Positions 41,342 through 49,807 are shown, counted from the stretch's first letter. The stretch: 64,000 nucleotides of DNA from a virus (IMGVR_UViG_3300043411_001118:39808-103807), one strand, 5' to 3'. The notes: generated by a model from the sequence alone, not told the origin. Made by a program: numbers and translations.

Positions 41342-42391
41342 TTAAGAACCCGATCTCATTTGTTCAATTGCCCCGATGTAGAGATCGTGAAAAATTTCTT
41401 TTATTTCTGTCTTCTTTTCAATTCCAGCATTATCAACATAATCATAGATAATTTGCAATGTATCTTTTGCATCGATTGGCGCTTCTGGATCATTTCCAGA
41501 ATTAATTTCATCTAAAAATGATTCTACAACCGCGATAGAAATTGGATTTGATTGATTAATTCCAATCATAAATTTTTCGAACCTTGCTGCATCATTTTTT
41601 TCAATCACAGCAACCTTAACAAACTTATCCACAACCCTAGTAGTATCAAATTCAAGAGAATCGGTATAATCGACCCGCATAAAAATTGATTCGGGATTCT
41701 CGACAAACTCTAGTTCTCCGGTATTCAAATCAAAAATATTGAAGCCGCGAAGATCCCCATAGTCTCCCCAATCCATCGGATATGGGGAACCCAAATAAAC
41801 AATTTTACCGTTAGTTGATCGGCAATGAAAGTGTCCGGTCAATACCCTCTTAAACCTATCGAAGATTTTTGGATCTAGACCATGCTGAGATTCAATACCA
41901 GAATTCATCTTGAATCCCTGAACCTCAAGATGACCCATGACAAATTTAGCATTAGTGCTTTGGATTAAATCCATCGATTGCTTTTGATTCTCTGGAGAAA
42001 TCCAGGGAAGGAACAACACATCATTTTCTGGGAAGTTCATCACCACCGGATCGATGTGAATCTCGGCCCATGTGTAACCATAAAGCAACTCGTAAAGTGA
42101 ATTAATTTTGTTAGTGTTTTTGTAATAACAATCGTGATTCCCGACCAAGATCTGAAACTTATAATTTTTGAGCCTGTCAAAAACCCTTCCGCGCCAAGAA
42201 TTCAATACATCAAAATCGATGTATTCGCGCCGGTCAAACAAATCTCCCAAATGGATGATGTGCTTGATGCCCCGCTTTTCGATCTCAGGGAAAAATGTAT
42301 TTTCCATGAACCTTAAAAAGTATTCATTCAAATTTCGATCAAACGCTTTTTTCCCGATATGTGTATCTGTTATAATTGCTACTTTACTCAT
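41342..42391 (-). CDS. 47: Recombination nuclease subunit (gp47, SbcD/Mre11-like)
   Basis: Phosphoesterase motifs IITDTHIG, IHLGDLFDRR, LVGNHDCYY, MGHLEVQG and LTGHFHCRS show the Mre11-type nuclease. 349 aa, like T4 gp47 (339). Partner of gp46. The start overlaps the small zinc gene upstream by 8 bases. Confidence 0.93.
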   Translation of the reverse strand: MSKVAIITDTHIGKKAFDRNLNEYFLRFMENTFFPEIEKRGIKHIIHLGDLFDRREYIDFDVLNSWRGRVFDRLKNYKFQILVGNHDCYYKNTNKINSLYELLYGYTWAEIHIDPVVMNFPENDVLFLPWISPENQKQSMDLIQSTNAKFVMGHLEVQGFKMNSGIESQHGLDPKIFDRFKRVLTGHFHCRSTNGKIVYLGSPYPMDWGDYGDLRGFNIFDLNTGELEFVENPESIFMRVDYTDSLEFDTTRVVDKFVKVAVIEKNDAARFEKFMIGINQSNPISIAVVESFLDEINSGNDPEAPIDAKDTLQIIYDYVDNAGIEKKTEIKEIFHDLYIGAIEQMRSGS

Positions 42392-42599
42392 CGTCTCCCC
42401 ACCAAGGATATTTTGTCGGTTTTTCTTTGCCTAATCTTTCTTCAATTCGAACAGCTTGCTCATCTAATTTTTCTAACCATTCGTTCGAACGAGTCGTAAT
42501 ACAATCACCTTGGAACTCTTCAATCCAAGATTCTTCATCACAGTTCGAGCAAATGCCCTTGGATACTCTACATCCACAATCTTCACAAGTTTTACTCAT
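42384..42599 (-). CDS. Small zinc-ribbon protein, 71 aa
   Basis: TCEDCGCRVSKGICSNCDEE gives CxxCxC and CxxC, a classical zinc ribbon, followed by a helical segment EWLEKLDEQAVRIEERLG and the end WWGDDE. Located between gp55 and gp47. Possibly a nucleic-acid or RNA polymerase binding factor; function unknown. Confidence 0.6.
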   Translation of the reverse strand: MSKTCEDCGCRVSKGICSNCDEESWIEEFQGDCITTRSNEWLEKLDEQAVRIEERLGKEKPTKYPWWGDDE

Positions 42600-42613
42600 G
42601 ACAAAATCCGAAA

Positions 42614-43123
42614 TTATTTTTTGTTGCGCTCTTTCTCTTGTGCGCGTTTCTTCTTGCGCTCTTTCTTTTCACGATATTCATCAATGAACTCAAGCATCGA
42701 CTGGTGATAGTCCGGACTAATTGATGTTGAACCAGGAATTTGCAATTCGATTGCGTCAACTGTTTCGCTATAGGCCATACATTTTGCATAATGAAGATTT
42801 TCTTCCTGTTCGATCTTCCTTAGAAAAGCATACCAAATGATTTGCGTAAAGTATGAAAATGGATTTTTCGATTTTCGTGGGTTAAATTTCCGAACCGCCT
42901 TCAAGCAATTCTCAATCGCATCCCCGACCATTTCTTCGCGGTAGGTGTAGTTTGCAAAGTTCGGTCTCCGAGAGACCCCATCTGCAATTTTCATAAAGCA
43001 TTCCCCGATAAACTCAGGAACCCTGAGTGGTTCAGCTTTATTTTTATTCTTTTTAAATTCTTTTCTGTACTCTAAAATTGCCTTCAAAAATGCCACATTA
43101 TCAACGTAGTGTTGATTATCCAA
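42614..43123 (-). CDS. 55: Late-transcription sigma factor (gp55)
   Basis: 169 aa. HYVDNVAFLKAILEYRKEFK, EEMVGDAIENCLKAVRKF, NPFSYFTQIIWYAFLRKIEQEE match T4 gp55 (185 aa), a minimal sigma2-like factor that directs RNA polymerase to TATAAATA promoters with gp45 and gp33. The start is a TTG (43121-43123) with AAGAGA upstream; an ATG cluster 42 bases earlier opens a 4-codon leader (MMLF). An early promoter lies at 43197. No gp33 gene is evident in the window. Confidence 0.88.
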   Translation of the reverse strand: MDNQHYVDNVAFLKAILEYRKEFKKNKNKAEPLRVPEFIGECFMKIADGVSRRPNFANYTYREEMVGDAIENCLKAVRKFNPRKSKNPFSYFTQIIWYAFLRKIEQEENLHYAKCMAYSETVDAIELQIPGSTSISPDYHQSMLEFIDEYREKKERKKKRAQEKERNKK

Positions 43124-43196
43124 TCAGATTCTCTTAACCTAAAATAACATCATTATATCCTCCAAAACAGGCAATAAAAATTAACACAATTAATAT

Positions 43197-43225
43197 ATGA
43201 TTACACAAGGAACAAAAATTGTCAA
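43197..43225 (-). promoter_or_regulatory. Sigma70-type promoter driving gp55
   Basis: TTGACA (43220-43225), 17 bases, AATCAT (43197-43202). Belongs to the TTGACA-17/18-xATCAT group seen at 49390 and 51031. Confidence 0.6.
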
Positions 43226-43227
43226 TA

Positions 43228-43806
43228 TTATACCAAACGGTTCAAACTACTGGTAGGAGATTTAAGAACCTTCTTATATTCTGCAAGAAAGTCTTCCTCT
43301 GAGAGAATTTTAAATGTTGGATTGATTAGAGAGATTAATTTGTATAGAGATTTAGGACCGCCCACTATAACCAGCTTAGAACAGCGAATCTCCTGATCCT
43401 CGCACACGTCCATACAAAACCTTCGCTTTTGGTAGTATTGGGCTGTGGACTCTTCTACAAGGCATTTTAAAATGCTGGATCTATCCCTCGCGTTCAAAGA
43501 ACTAATCGTTTTCATTAGCTGAGTGTAGGATTCTTTATTTTTAAATTCGTGTTGGAGATTTATGGGATGATACTCCAGGACGATGGAGTGTTCTGGTAGG
43601 AAAAAGTCGCAAAGCTTCTTATTTCCTATACTTCTCTGAAACGTTACTCCGGATATTAGCTTAAGGTTAAGATACTTCATGAGCATGTACGCACATGTAG
43701 CCTCTGACTTAGATTCAAATTTAATTTTATTACTGAATGAAATAGTTCTGAGATCAGAAGAGAAAAATTGATCTGGAAACCGGTCTGAAATAACTAATTC
43801 TTTCAT
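43228..43806 (-). CDS. Hypothetical protein, possible PD-(D/E)xK-like nuclease
   Basis: 192 aa. A helix with E (KSEATCAYMLMKYLNLKL), then strands QRSIGNKKLCDFFLPEHSIVLEYHP, recall the E...D...ExK arrangement of restriction-endonuclease folds (here D in CDFFLP, E in VLEYH; the last Lys is replaced). The C-terminal half is helical with four Cys. The gene lies alone between the hairpin-rich gene-free region and the gp55 promoter. Nuclease function is a guess from fold pattern. Confidence 0.45.
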   Translation of the reverse strand: MKELVISDRFPDQFFSSDLRTISFSNKIKFESKSEATCAYMLMKYLNLKLISGVTFQRSIGNKKLCDFFLPEHSIVLEYHPINLQHEFKNKESYTQLMKTISSLNARDRSSILKCLVEESTAQYYQKRRFCMDVCEDQEIRCSKLVIVGGPKSLYKLISLINPTFKILSEEDFLAEYKKVLKSPTSSLNRLV

Positions 43807-44438
43807 TCCTCTATTTACTAATTCAGAACTTTAGATCGATAAAAATTTTTCCTATTTGGATCAATCTCGTCGTACCGACCTGATGGATCAAAAACCATCA
43901 AAATTTTTTTCTTATATTGATCAATTTGGTCGGAACGACCGATCTTGATCCTTTCTTTGTTTTCTGAACATCTGTTCTTCCAATCACTCTTTCATTCTTA
44001 GAGTGTAAACTCAACTTCCTGTTGAGTGCGAATCGTTTACGATTCGCTTGTTATGTTTTCTAATGTAATTCTAAGATCTAAGATCTTTGTCGTACCGACA
44101 AATTTTAACATTCCTTTTAACTGTAGATTAACTAGATCCTTTTTTGTCGTTCCGACCACACTCAACATTCTCTTCATAATTTCCAAATCAATTATTTCAA
44201 ACTCGTTACACTCGTTTGACTGACTCGCTTTGCTCGTCAGACTTCATTTCTTAGTTTACTAATGAACAGAAGAAAAATTTTCAATTGATTATTTTTAACA
44301 TTTGTTCAACAATAATGAACATAAGATCAAAATGAACATAATGAATTATTTCTTTTTCTTGGTTTTTAAGGGATGAGGATTCTTAAGGAGAAGGGATTTC
44401 GTCAATCCTGTCAAGTGTGATTTTTTAGAACACCATTT
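43807..44438. other. 632-base gene-free region rich in short hairpins
   Basis: No frame here looks protein-like. It holds four copies of GTCG-N3-CGAC (43869, 43929, 44089, 44146), of which the third extends to a 7-bp stem TTTGTCG/CGACAAA and the second is nested inside GATCAA/TTGATC. Three tandem hairpins follow one another at 43985-44005 (CACTCT/AGAGTG), 44009-44027 (ACTCAAC/GTTGAGT) and 44028-44047 (GCGAATCG/CGATTCGC). Another, CTGAC/GTCAG, lies near 44220. Three AATGAACA repeats lie at 44261, 44313 and 44331. It could be an origin, a set of structured RNAs, or a recombination region. Confidence 0.7.
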
Positions 44439-44972
44439 TTAATTAATCACTTTTCTTTCTAATTTTGTAAGGAGATCAATCAGTTGTTCGCTATTTTTAT
44501 CACTTAACTGATCATTAATATTTATTTTTTCTGACCCAGGTTTTTCTTCGTTTTTTTCAGTTTTTGAAAAATCGGCGACATGATTTTTTGATGAATTTGG
44601 ATCTTCATTTTTAGAAAATTCTTCGGATTCTTCCCACATCAACTCTCTTTTTGAGAGGGAAAATAGTCTTTCCGAGTATGCGGAAAGTACGCTTTCATCT
44701 GGTTTTGTTACCAACATGATCAAGTTTTTTGGTAGGTATGCTGGAGTTTCTTTCGAAAATGGAAGCCAATCTGTCAGGTATAATCGATAATTAATTCCAG
44801 TATCGAACGTTGGAGAAACTACAAGTTTTGATGGATTATTGAGAAAAACTACATCGGTCCAGGATTGTTCGTCATCTTCCATGACCTTTCCATCAACACA
44901 TTCAGAGATTAAAAATTCTCCGTTAGTCAAACACAAAATTAATATCGAGATGTCTTTATCTTTGTGAAGCAC
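44439..44972 (-). CDS. Conserved phage protein, possible Lsm-like domain
   Basis: GTG start. The N-terminal 100 residues (ILILCLTNGEFLISECVDG then VVFLNNPSKLVVSP, INYRLYLTDWLPFS, NLIMLVTKPDESV) form the strand pattern of a small barrel protein conserved in aquatic T4-like phages; the C-terminal 75 residues are charged, low-complexity and probably unstructured. Function unknown. Last gene before the gene-free region, downstream of uvsW. Confidence 0.55.
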   Translation of the reverse strand: MLHKDKDISILILCLTNGEFLISECVDGKVMEDDEQSWTDVVFLNNPSKLVVSPTFDTGINYRLYLTDWLPFSKETPAYLPKNLIMLVTKPDESVLSAYSERLFSLSKRELMWEESEEFSKNEDPNSSKNHVADFSKTEKNEEKPGSEKININDQLSDKNSEQLIDLLTKLERKVIN

Positions 44973-44990
44973 ACTGATATTTATGTGTTC

Positions 44991-46460
44991 TCAGAAGCTC
45001 ATTTGATGAAATTTGTAGGGATATCCCTTTTTGTCATATACTGCACATCGGTTTTGGAACTGAGAAATCATATAATTTTTCTTGGATTTTGTACCAAAGT
45101 CGTCCACGATATCATCTACACGAACTTCACTGGTTGCAGATCCTTTCCTCATGATTCTTCCTATGATCTGAATTACCCTTTCCTCAGCCTTACATGGTGA
45201 AGCCATGATCAAATAATACAAATTCTTGATATTCTCCCCTTCAGTAAAAACTCCATATGAGGCAATTAAAATCGAGTCCTTTTCGATTTCCAATCTTTCT
45301 TTGATCTCTTCGCGCCTGTCCATCGATATCGATCCATCGATGTAATAAACTTTTCGATTCTCTCCTGCGCGAATCTGTATCAATCGATAAAGTTCTTGAC
45401 CATGATCAATTTCATTGAAGATGACCAGACTGTTCATGGACTTCGAACAAGCGATTTCAGAAATCAGATCATTTCTTTTTGGAAGGTTTGTGATGTACTC
45501 CATTTGACCGCGATACTGTTTTGGAACATGCCTTCGATCAATCGGCCCATACTTTAGAATGATGGCATTGATTTTAACGCTCGAAATGATCTGTCTCTGC
45601 ATCAGGTCTTGAGAAGAGACTATGGTTTGGATTGGTCCAAAAATTCCACCCAATACGAGATTGTTAGCTGTGGTGTCTTTCAGACTCCCCGAAACCCCAA
45701 TTCGAAATTTTGCGTTTACTAGGTTGTCTGATATCTTGGTTAAGCACTTTGCTTTATATCGATGCGCCTCATCTCCCAAGTAAACTAGAAATTGAGTGAA
45801 CCAAGGTTTTGGTAATTCGTGAATAGATTGGTATGTAGAAATTACTATTCGCTTGGTGATTTCCTTGGATTCACCTCCAGTGATCATTTGACATTGTTCT
45901 GTTGCATTGAATGATGGATCGTTTTTTGCATATCCACCAAACTCTTTATACAATTGTCGCACTAGATTGATTCGATGTACTGTTAGAATTATTTTTTCAT
46001 CCTTGAGATATCTGATCAAAGCATATAACAACAGACTCTTTCCGCTTGATGTCGGAAGTTCCATGGTTGCTCTACGATCATTTAACGCAATGACGGTTGC
46101 ATCAATTTGAAAATCGTGTGGTTCGAAGTCTAGTTTGAATGACTTATACAGTTCTACAATTTCATCCCTAGTAACAAGCGGTTCAGGAACAAAATTATCC
46201 CCGGCCTGAACTAAGATTTTTATGTTCCGATCCTCACAGAATTTTTTAAACTGTGGATATAACCCCCGGTATAATTTTGGAACCATGGGGTTGAACAGCC
46301 GGATTTTTCCATCCCAATTACCATCGATGAAGTCAGGCATCCTTTGGTAGTTTTCGGGATAGAACGAGAAGTGGTCCTGTAAACTATAGGCAATATCTAT
46401 TTCGCACTGGATGCGAAAATGCACCTCGTTTAGAATGCGGATCATTACATAGTCAGACAT
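44991..46460 (-). CDS. uvsW: RNA-DNA/recombination helicase (UvsW)
   Basis: SF2 helicase: Q-region FEPHDFQIDATVIAL, Walker A LPTSSGKSLLL, motif II GDEAHRYKAK, motif III GVSGSLKD, motif VI VIQIIGRIMRKG. N-terminal domain IPDFIDGNWDGKIRLF-like segment (PDFIDGNWDGKIRLF) as in T4 UvsW (503 aa; here 489). Unwinds R-loops and branched DNA and switches origin to recombination-dependent replication. Translationally adjacent to uvsY (TAAATG). Confidence 0.93.
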   Translation of the reverse strand: MSDYVMIRILNEVHFRIQCEIDIAYSLQDHFSFYPENYQRMPDFIDGNWDGKIRLFNPMVPKLYRGLYPQFKKFCEDRNIKILVQAGDNFVPEPLVTRDEIVELYKSFKLDFEPHDFQIDATVIALNDRRATMELPTSSGKSLLLYALIRYLKDEKIILTVHRINLVRQLYKEFGGYAKNDPSFNATEQCQMITGGESKEITKRIVISTYQSIHELPKPWFTQFLVYLGDEAHRYKAKCLTKISDNLVNAKFRIGVSGSLKDTTANNLVLGGIFGPIQTIVSSQDLMQRQIISSVKINAIILKYGPIDRRHVPKQYRGQMEYITNLPKRNDLISEIACSKSMNSLVIFNEIDHGQELYRLIQIRAGENRKVYYIDGSISMDRREEIKERLEIEKDSILIASYGVFTEGENIKNLYYLIMASPCKAEERVIQIIGRIMRKGSATSEVRVDDIVDDFGTKSKKNYMISQFQNRCAVYDKKGYPYKFHQMSF

Positions 46461-46904
46461 TTATGATCCGTTTGTGAATCGTTCCCAATCAATCATGTTC
46501 TTAATCTGATATCCACGATTTTTCAGATTGAAGAATATGTTGTCTTCGATATATTTGATTTTTAAAGTCTGATCTTCCCTGCGCTTTAGCGCCTCGATGA
46601 TAACCGAATCTGAATCGATATACATGGGGAGACTTTGTTTACTGATTATTTTTTGGAATTTTGGCCAACCTAAACTAGTTAATTCAGCCAAAGATAAATC
46701 GCCCATATAATATTCTACTTTAGTCCGGTAGAGTATTTTATAGTCATGTTCGATGCGAGTCAGTTCTCGCTTTTCGATGATATACAGTTTGAAATATTTG
46801 TCGAAAACAATTGGAATTTTTCCGGCTTCGCTGGTCAGTAAATGCGGATCAATTTTCTTATCTTCATTCCATAATGTAAAAATTTCTTCGAATGATAAAC
46901 TCAT
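46461..46904 (-). CDS. uvsY: Recombination mediator UvsY
   Basis: 147 aa. ELTRIEHDYKILYRTKVEYYMGDLS aligns with T4 UvsY's MLRIEAQKKVALKARLDYYSG, and the C-terminal FFNLKNRGYQIKNMIDWERF with its IKSRGFAIKHIQDMRAFE. Loads UvsX on gp32-coated single strands. Start overlaps the HExxH gene stop (ATGA). Confidence 0.85.
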   Translation of the reverse strand: MSLSFEEIFTLWNEDKKIDPHLLTSEAGKIPIVFDKYFKLYIIEKRELTRIEHDYKILYRTKVEYYMGDLSLAELTSLGWPKFQKIISKQSLPMYIDSDSVIIEALKRREDQTLKIKYIEDNIFFNLKNRGYQIKNMIDWERFTNGS

Positions 46905-47254
46905 AGCTGTCTGGCTCTTTCGGTTTTGATTATTTTGTTAATCCAGGTTCCCAATTTTGGATTATCAATTAGAACCGACACCAATCCATTTGTCAAACGT
47001 TCGACAGTTAATTCTTCTTCTTTAGCTTTCATTTTCACATCCCAGACTCGGAATACTGCATGAAAAATTTCATGTAAAATTGTATTGAGAAGTTCGATTG
47101 AGACTAGGCTTTCGTCGTAAACTATTTCGTAATTATTGTGGGAAAATTCCCCTTGGATTTTTCTTTTTTCGGCAGAGACTTTTGAGATTGGAGTCAGTTT
47201 ATATTTTGCATATCCCACTTTGAGACGCTTAATATTTCCTGCTCGTTTTCTCAT
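46901..47254 (-). CDS. Small HExxH metallopeptidase-like protein
   Basis: 117 aa; NTILHEIFHAVFRVWD gives a zincin motif, with a candidate further ligand in EELTVERLTNG. Many phages carry a similar minimal HExxH protein, function unknown. The N-terminus is strongly basic (MRKRAGNIKRLK). Coupled to both neighbours by ATGA overlaps. Confidence 0.62.
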   Translation of the reverse strand: MRKRAGNIKRLKVGYAKYKLTPISKVSAEKRKIQGEFSHNNYEIVYDESLVSIELLNTILHEIFHAVFRVWDVKMKAKEEELTVERLTNGLVSVLIDNPKLGTWINKIIKTERARQL

Positions 47255-47748
47255 GTAGATTCTCTCCAGCTATAACGTAAGTATTTAAATGATACAGTAG
47301 AAATCGGGAACGGTAAATCTGACACGTCATTCTGAAGTTCTACACTAGTGATCGATGTCGGGAATAATGATTTATAATCGACGATGATATTAGAACGGCG
47401 TTTGTTTGATAGGATGGTCAGGGTTGCGTCCGAGAAAACCGTATTAGCGTCTTTTCTCAATTTATACTGGTTGTTATCTTCCCCGAACCCGTTCTCCCAA
47501 ATCCAGTCCCGAATTTTAAACCAGTTGACCAGATCCTCATCTACCTTAAAAGTGACAACCAAATCGTCCTGAGTAGGGCTATCCCCGGTCTCCGGAATCG
47601 GTACATTCTGGTTTGGAATCATTACTGGATTGATCGATACACCAGGCAAATTAACCCGCTGAACGAAGTACGGAAGCTCAGGCAGAATAGCAATTGATAG
47701 GGTATAGGCTGCACCCTGGAGATAGTTTAAATTGGCTGGAACACTCAT
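47251..47748 (-). CDS. Tail-tube-fold virion protein
   Basis: 165 aa. YFVQRVNLPGVSI, NQNVPIPETGDSPTQDDLVVTFKVDEDLVNWFKIRDWI and FSDATLTIL are typical of the tail-tube-like proteins of T4-like aquatic phages (tube initiator or terminator, or a baseplate hub piece). Distinct from the main tube protein gp19 at 59504. No ribosome site is evident at the ATG. Confidence 0.65.
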   Translation of the reverse strand: MSVPANLNYLQGAAYTLSIAILPELPYFVQRVNLPGVSINPVMIPNQNVPIPETGDSPTQDDLVVTFKVDEDLVNWFKIRDWIWENGFGEDNNQYKLRKDANTVFSDATLTILSNKRRSNIIVDYKSLFPTSITSVELQNDVSDLPFPISTVSFKYLRYSWREST

Positions 47749-47767
47749 CAGCCATATTTAGAGTTAA

Positions 47768-47950
47768 CTAGCTCGATAGGTTTCTAAGATAAGTTACTAT
47801 TTCGTGTGCTGTCATTTGACCAATTAGAACACCATTTGGATCAAACAATAGTCTTTGTCCCACGATTTTTGGCTTGGTCGAATAACCAAGTTTTATCAAT
47901 ATCTCTTTTAGAGTCATGTCCGAGTCCAACATTTCATTAATATTTTCCAT
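47768..47950 (-). CDS. Hypothetical protein, 60 aa
   Basis: MENINEMLDSDMTLKEILIK, then beta RLLFDPNGVLIGQMTAHEIV. Start overlaps the stop of the gene upstream (TAATG), which argues it is real. No family recognised. Confidence 0.52.
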   Translation of the reverse strand: MENINEMLDSDMTLKEILIKLGYSTKPKIVGQRLLFDPNGVLIGQMTAHEIVTYLRNLSS

Positions 47951-49047
47951 TATACACTAGCCTCCAATTGTTGGTTTTGAACTATAACTTCAGAAATCTT
48001 CGGTCGGGTTCCAAAGTAAATTCCAGTCTCTTTACCTTTAACGGTTATCTTCCCGGAAATCTTGTCTCCGACATTCAAATCCCATGCTTCTTTGATTGTC
48101 GTATTGAACCAAATCTTCCCATACTTTTCGTCGAGGATTGTTACCGCCCTTGTGTTGCCCCATTGTCCCTCGTTTGTGACCGCCTTCAAAACAGTCCCAG
48201 TGAAATCGATTTTTGTTTTTGGCTCAACTTCGATTCGAACAAAGGATTTGATTTTATAGTGTCTATCAACTTCTGCTAGAGCGATTGCTGTTACAATCAG
48301 TGTTGTATCCTTAGTTCTGAATCGTCCTAGTGCAATCTGACAATTATGCCAGAAGTTCGACCATTCAGCTTTTGACTTTTCTTCGACAAATTGTTCGGTT
48401 CGAGTCAAAATTTCGTCGTTTGTTTCTGACTTGTCCAAGGACGATTGAATCTCTTTTATATTCTCATCAGGACCACACATAAGATTTCTGACTATCTCGA
48501 TTGTTGGTTGTTGAAATGTTTCGAATGATTTTTTCCCAGAAACATATCCGTATTTTCTGACCACCCCAAGAGTGATTCTTGCTATGTCAGTGTTTCTAAG
48601 TTGGCCACTGTCGCCGCCGTATTCGTAATCTTCCTCGTTTATTTGTTCTTCGAAATTTTTAAACAAGTTCAGAAGTTTTTTGACTCGTGTTTCGCAGTTC
48701 AAGTTTTTCGCGCACGTTCCACCGACCTGAATTTGTTCTTTAGTTTCTCCTAATTCAAGAACGAAAATTTTAACACGATTATGTTTGACTCCGCATTTTT
48801 GGCAGAGTGTATAATCTACTGTCTCTAAAGATTCTTTAGTCCACCCAAATTTTGTGGTGAAGGAATTTGCCATCCCATCCTTTTCGGCCACAGCCAAAAT
48901 ACTTGGAAGATTTTCTGGTTGTTTGGCAACCACCGTGATCCACGCGACATTTCCGGTTTCATTACTGACCGTCAAAACTAATTCATTTTTCTCGGCCAAG
49001 ATTTTCGCGGCCTCTAAAGAATCTCTGTAAATTTGATACTGTTTCAT
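47950..49047 (-). CDS. Zinc-knuckle/OB-fold protein, 365 aa
   Basis: ATG at 49045-49047 with GGAGGG 3 bases before; a longer frame to 49098 overlaps the promoter and is rejected. CQKCGVKHNRVKIFVLEL then QVGGTCAKNL is a treble-clef-like zinc site found in plasmid and phage proteins of unknown role; the C-terminal 100 residues (IDFTGTVLKAVTNEGQWG, then DLNVGDKISGKITVKGKE) look like an OB domain. It probably binds nucleic acid. Early promoter at 49069. Confidence 0.55.
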   Translation of the reverse strand: MKQYQIYRDSLEAAKILAEKNELVLTVSNETGNVAWITVVAKQPENLPSILAVAEKDGMANSFTTKFGWTKESLETVDYTLCQKCGVKHNRVKIFVLELGETKEQIQVGGTCAKNLNCETRVKKLLNLFKNFEEQINEEDYEYGGDSGQLRNTDIARITLGVVRKYGYVSGKKSFETFQQPTIEIVRNLMCGPDENIKEIQSSLDKSETNDEILTRTEQFVEEKSKAEWSNFWHNCQIALGRFRTKDTTLIVTAIALAEVDRHYKIKSFVRIEVEPKTKIDFTGTVLKAVTNEGQWGNTRAVTILDEKYGKIWFNTTIKEAWDLNVGDKISGKITVKGKETGIYFGTRPKISEVIVQNQQLEASV

Positions 49048-49068
49048 ATTCCCTCCATCAACAAATAT

Positions 49069-49098
49069 AAGATAACATAAATTAACAAAACTTGTCAA
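49069..49098 (-). promoter_or_regulatory. Early promoter for the zinc/OB-fold gene
   Basis: TTGACA (49093-49098), 18 bases, TATCTT (49069-49074) on the minus strand, 22 bases before the ATG. Confidence 0.65.
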
Positions 49099-49101
49099 AT
49101 A

Positions 49102-49365
49102 TTATTTTTGACAATATAGCTCCAATTCAAGCTTTTCATATTCAGCCCCAGAAGCGTAGACATCCCTCTGAATGGATACCAGATAGGCTTTTAATGCTGG
49201 ACTAATGAGAATAGAACCTTGGTTTATTTTAACAGCAACGTATCTAACGTAGCTGTTGTAGGTACAGATTACATCCGATACCTTAATTTTTTGTTCCGGA
49301 TATTTTCTTTTGGTGAGAAGGAATACCAGCCGTTCATATCGTTTTCGCGTCAATAATCTTTTCAT
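49102..49365 (-). CDS. Hypothetical protein, 87 aa
   Basis: ATG at 49363-49365 with GGAGGG 3 bases before. Basic start MKRLLTRKRYERLVFLLTKRK then a beta-rich middle. The frame extends upstream to 49419 but only through the promoter. One of several small genes with private early promoters. No family recognised. Confidence 0.6.
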   Translation of the reverse strand: MKRLLTRKRYERLVFLLTKRKYPEQKIKVSDVICTYNSYVRYVAVKINQGSILISPALKAYLVSIQRDVYASGAEYEKLELELYCQK

Positions 49366-49389
49366 ATGCCCTCCGTTGGTTACATACAT

Positions 49390-49419
49390 ATGATGACATA
49401 AATCATCCAAACGTGTCAA
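49390..49419 (-). promoter_or_regulatory. Early promoter of the TTGACA-18-CATCAT type
   Basis: TTGACA (49414-49419), 18 bases, CATCAT (49390-49395). The bases after TTGACA (CGTTTGGATGATTTATG) resemble those of the promoter at 51031 (CATTTGGAAAGATTGTG), showing a common descent or a shared regulator site. Confidence 0.6.
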
Positions 49420-49426
49420 CTAAATT

Positions 49427-49454
49427 GTAAGAAAAACGCACCGAATTTCTTACA
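49427..49454. other. 8-bp inverted repeat upstream of the 49390 promoter
   Basis: GTAAGAAA and TTTCTTAC flank an 11-12 base loop in the 115-base gap after the 49535 gene. No good T tract; it may be an operator or transcript-end hairpin. The same gap carries three TCTATTCA octamers (49459, 49471, 49514). Confidence 0.5.
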
Positions 49455-49534
49455 CGGATCTATTCAGGACTCTATTCAAAATTGACTTAAGCAAACGATG
49501 TTCTTAAAGAATATCTATTCACTTAGTAATTCAA

Positions 49535-49762
49535 TTAATGAATTAATCCGTTTGTTATATTATCCATCTCGGCGCGAATCTGATCTAGTTTGATTGCTTT
49601 CACAATTCCGAACTCTACCATTTCTGCGAGCGTAGCTCCAGAGTTTTTCATCTCAGTAAAAATTTCGTCGTATAACGCATCAGCCGTTTTTTGATCTAAG
49701 TTCATTAGTGCGATCATTAATGCGGTTGATAGTTCAGATTCTCTTTGACTTACTTTTCTCAT
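49535..49762 (-). CDS. Hypothetical protein, 75 aa
   Basis: Helical protein MRKVSQRESELSTALMIALM with a C-terminal helix IVKAIKLDQIRAEMDNI. AAAAGGA precedes the ATG, directly after a terminator, so it either relies on readthrough or a promoter overlapping the terminator. No family recognised. Confidence 0.52.
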   Translation of the reverse strand: MRKVSQRESELSTALMIALMNLDQKTADALYDEIFTEMKNSGATLAEMVEFGIVKAIKLDQIRAEMDNITNGLIH

Positions 49763-49776
49763 GACATCCTTTTCAT

Positions 49777-49807
49777 AAAAGGACCGGGAGAATTTCTCCC
49801 CCGGCCC
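49777..49807 (-). terminator. Terminator after the 27-aa peptide gene
   Basis: On the minus strand GGGCC-GG-GGGAGAA pairs with TTCTCCC-GGTCC, followed by TTTT. Confidence 0.65.

Noticed and set aside
43984-44230. Naming the host genus from the hairpin-rich intergenic sequence
   Set aside because: Similar short hairpins occur in several AT-rich bacteria; without a search this would be a guess.
44978-44985. CATAAATA as a late promoter for the 44439 gene
   Set aside because: It lies within 13 bases of the GTG start; spacing does not fit.
47755-47761. CTAAATA before the tail-tube-like gene as a late promoter
   Set aside because: Seven bases before the ATG; too close.
47950-49419. Longer N-termini for the genes starting at 49047 and 49365
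   Set aside because: The upstream extensions consist of the translated promoter regions; strong GGAGGG sites sit directly before the internal ATGs.
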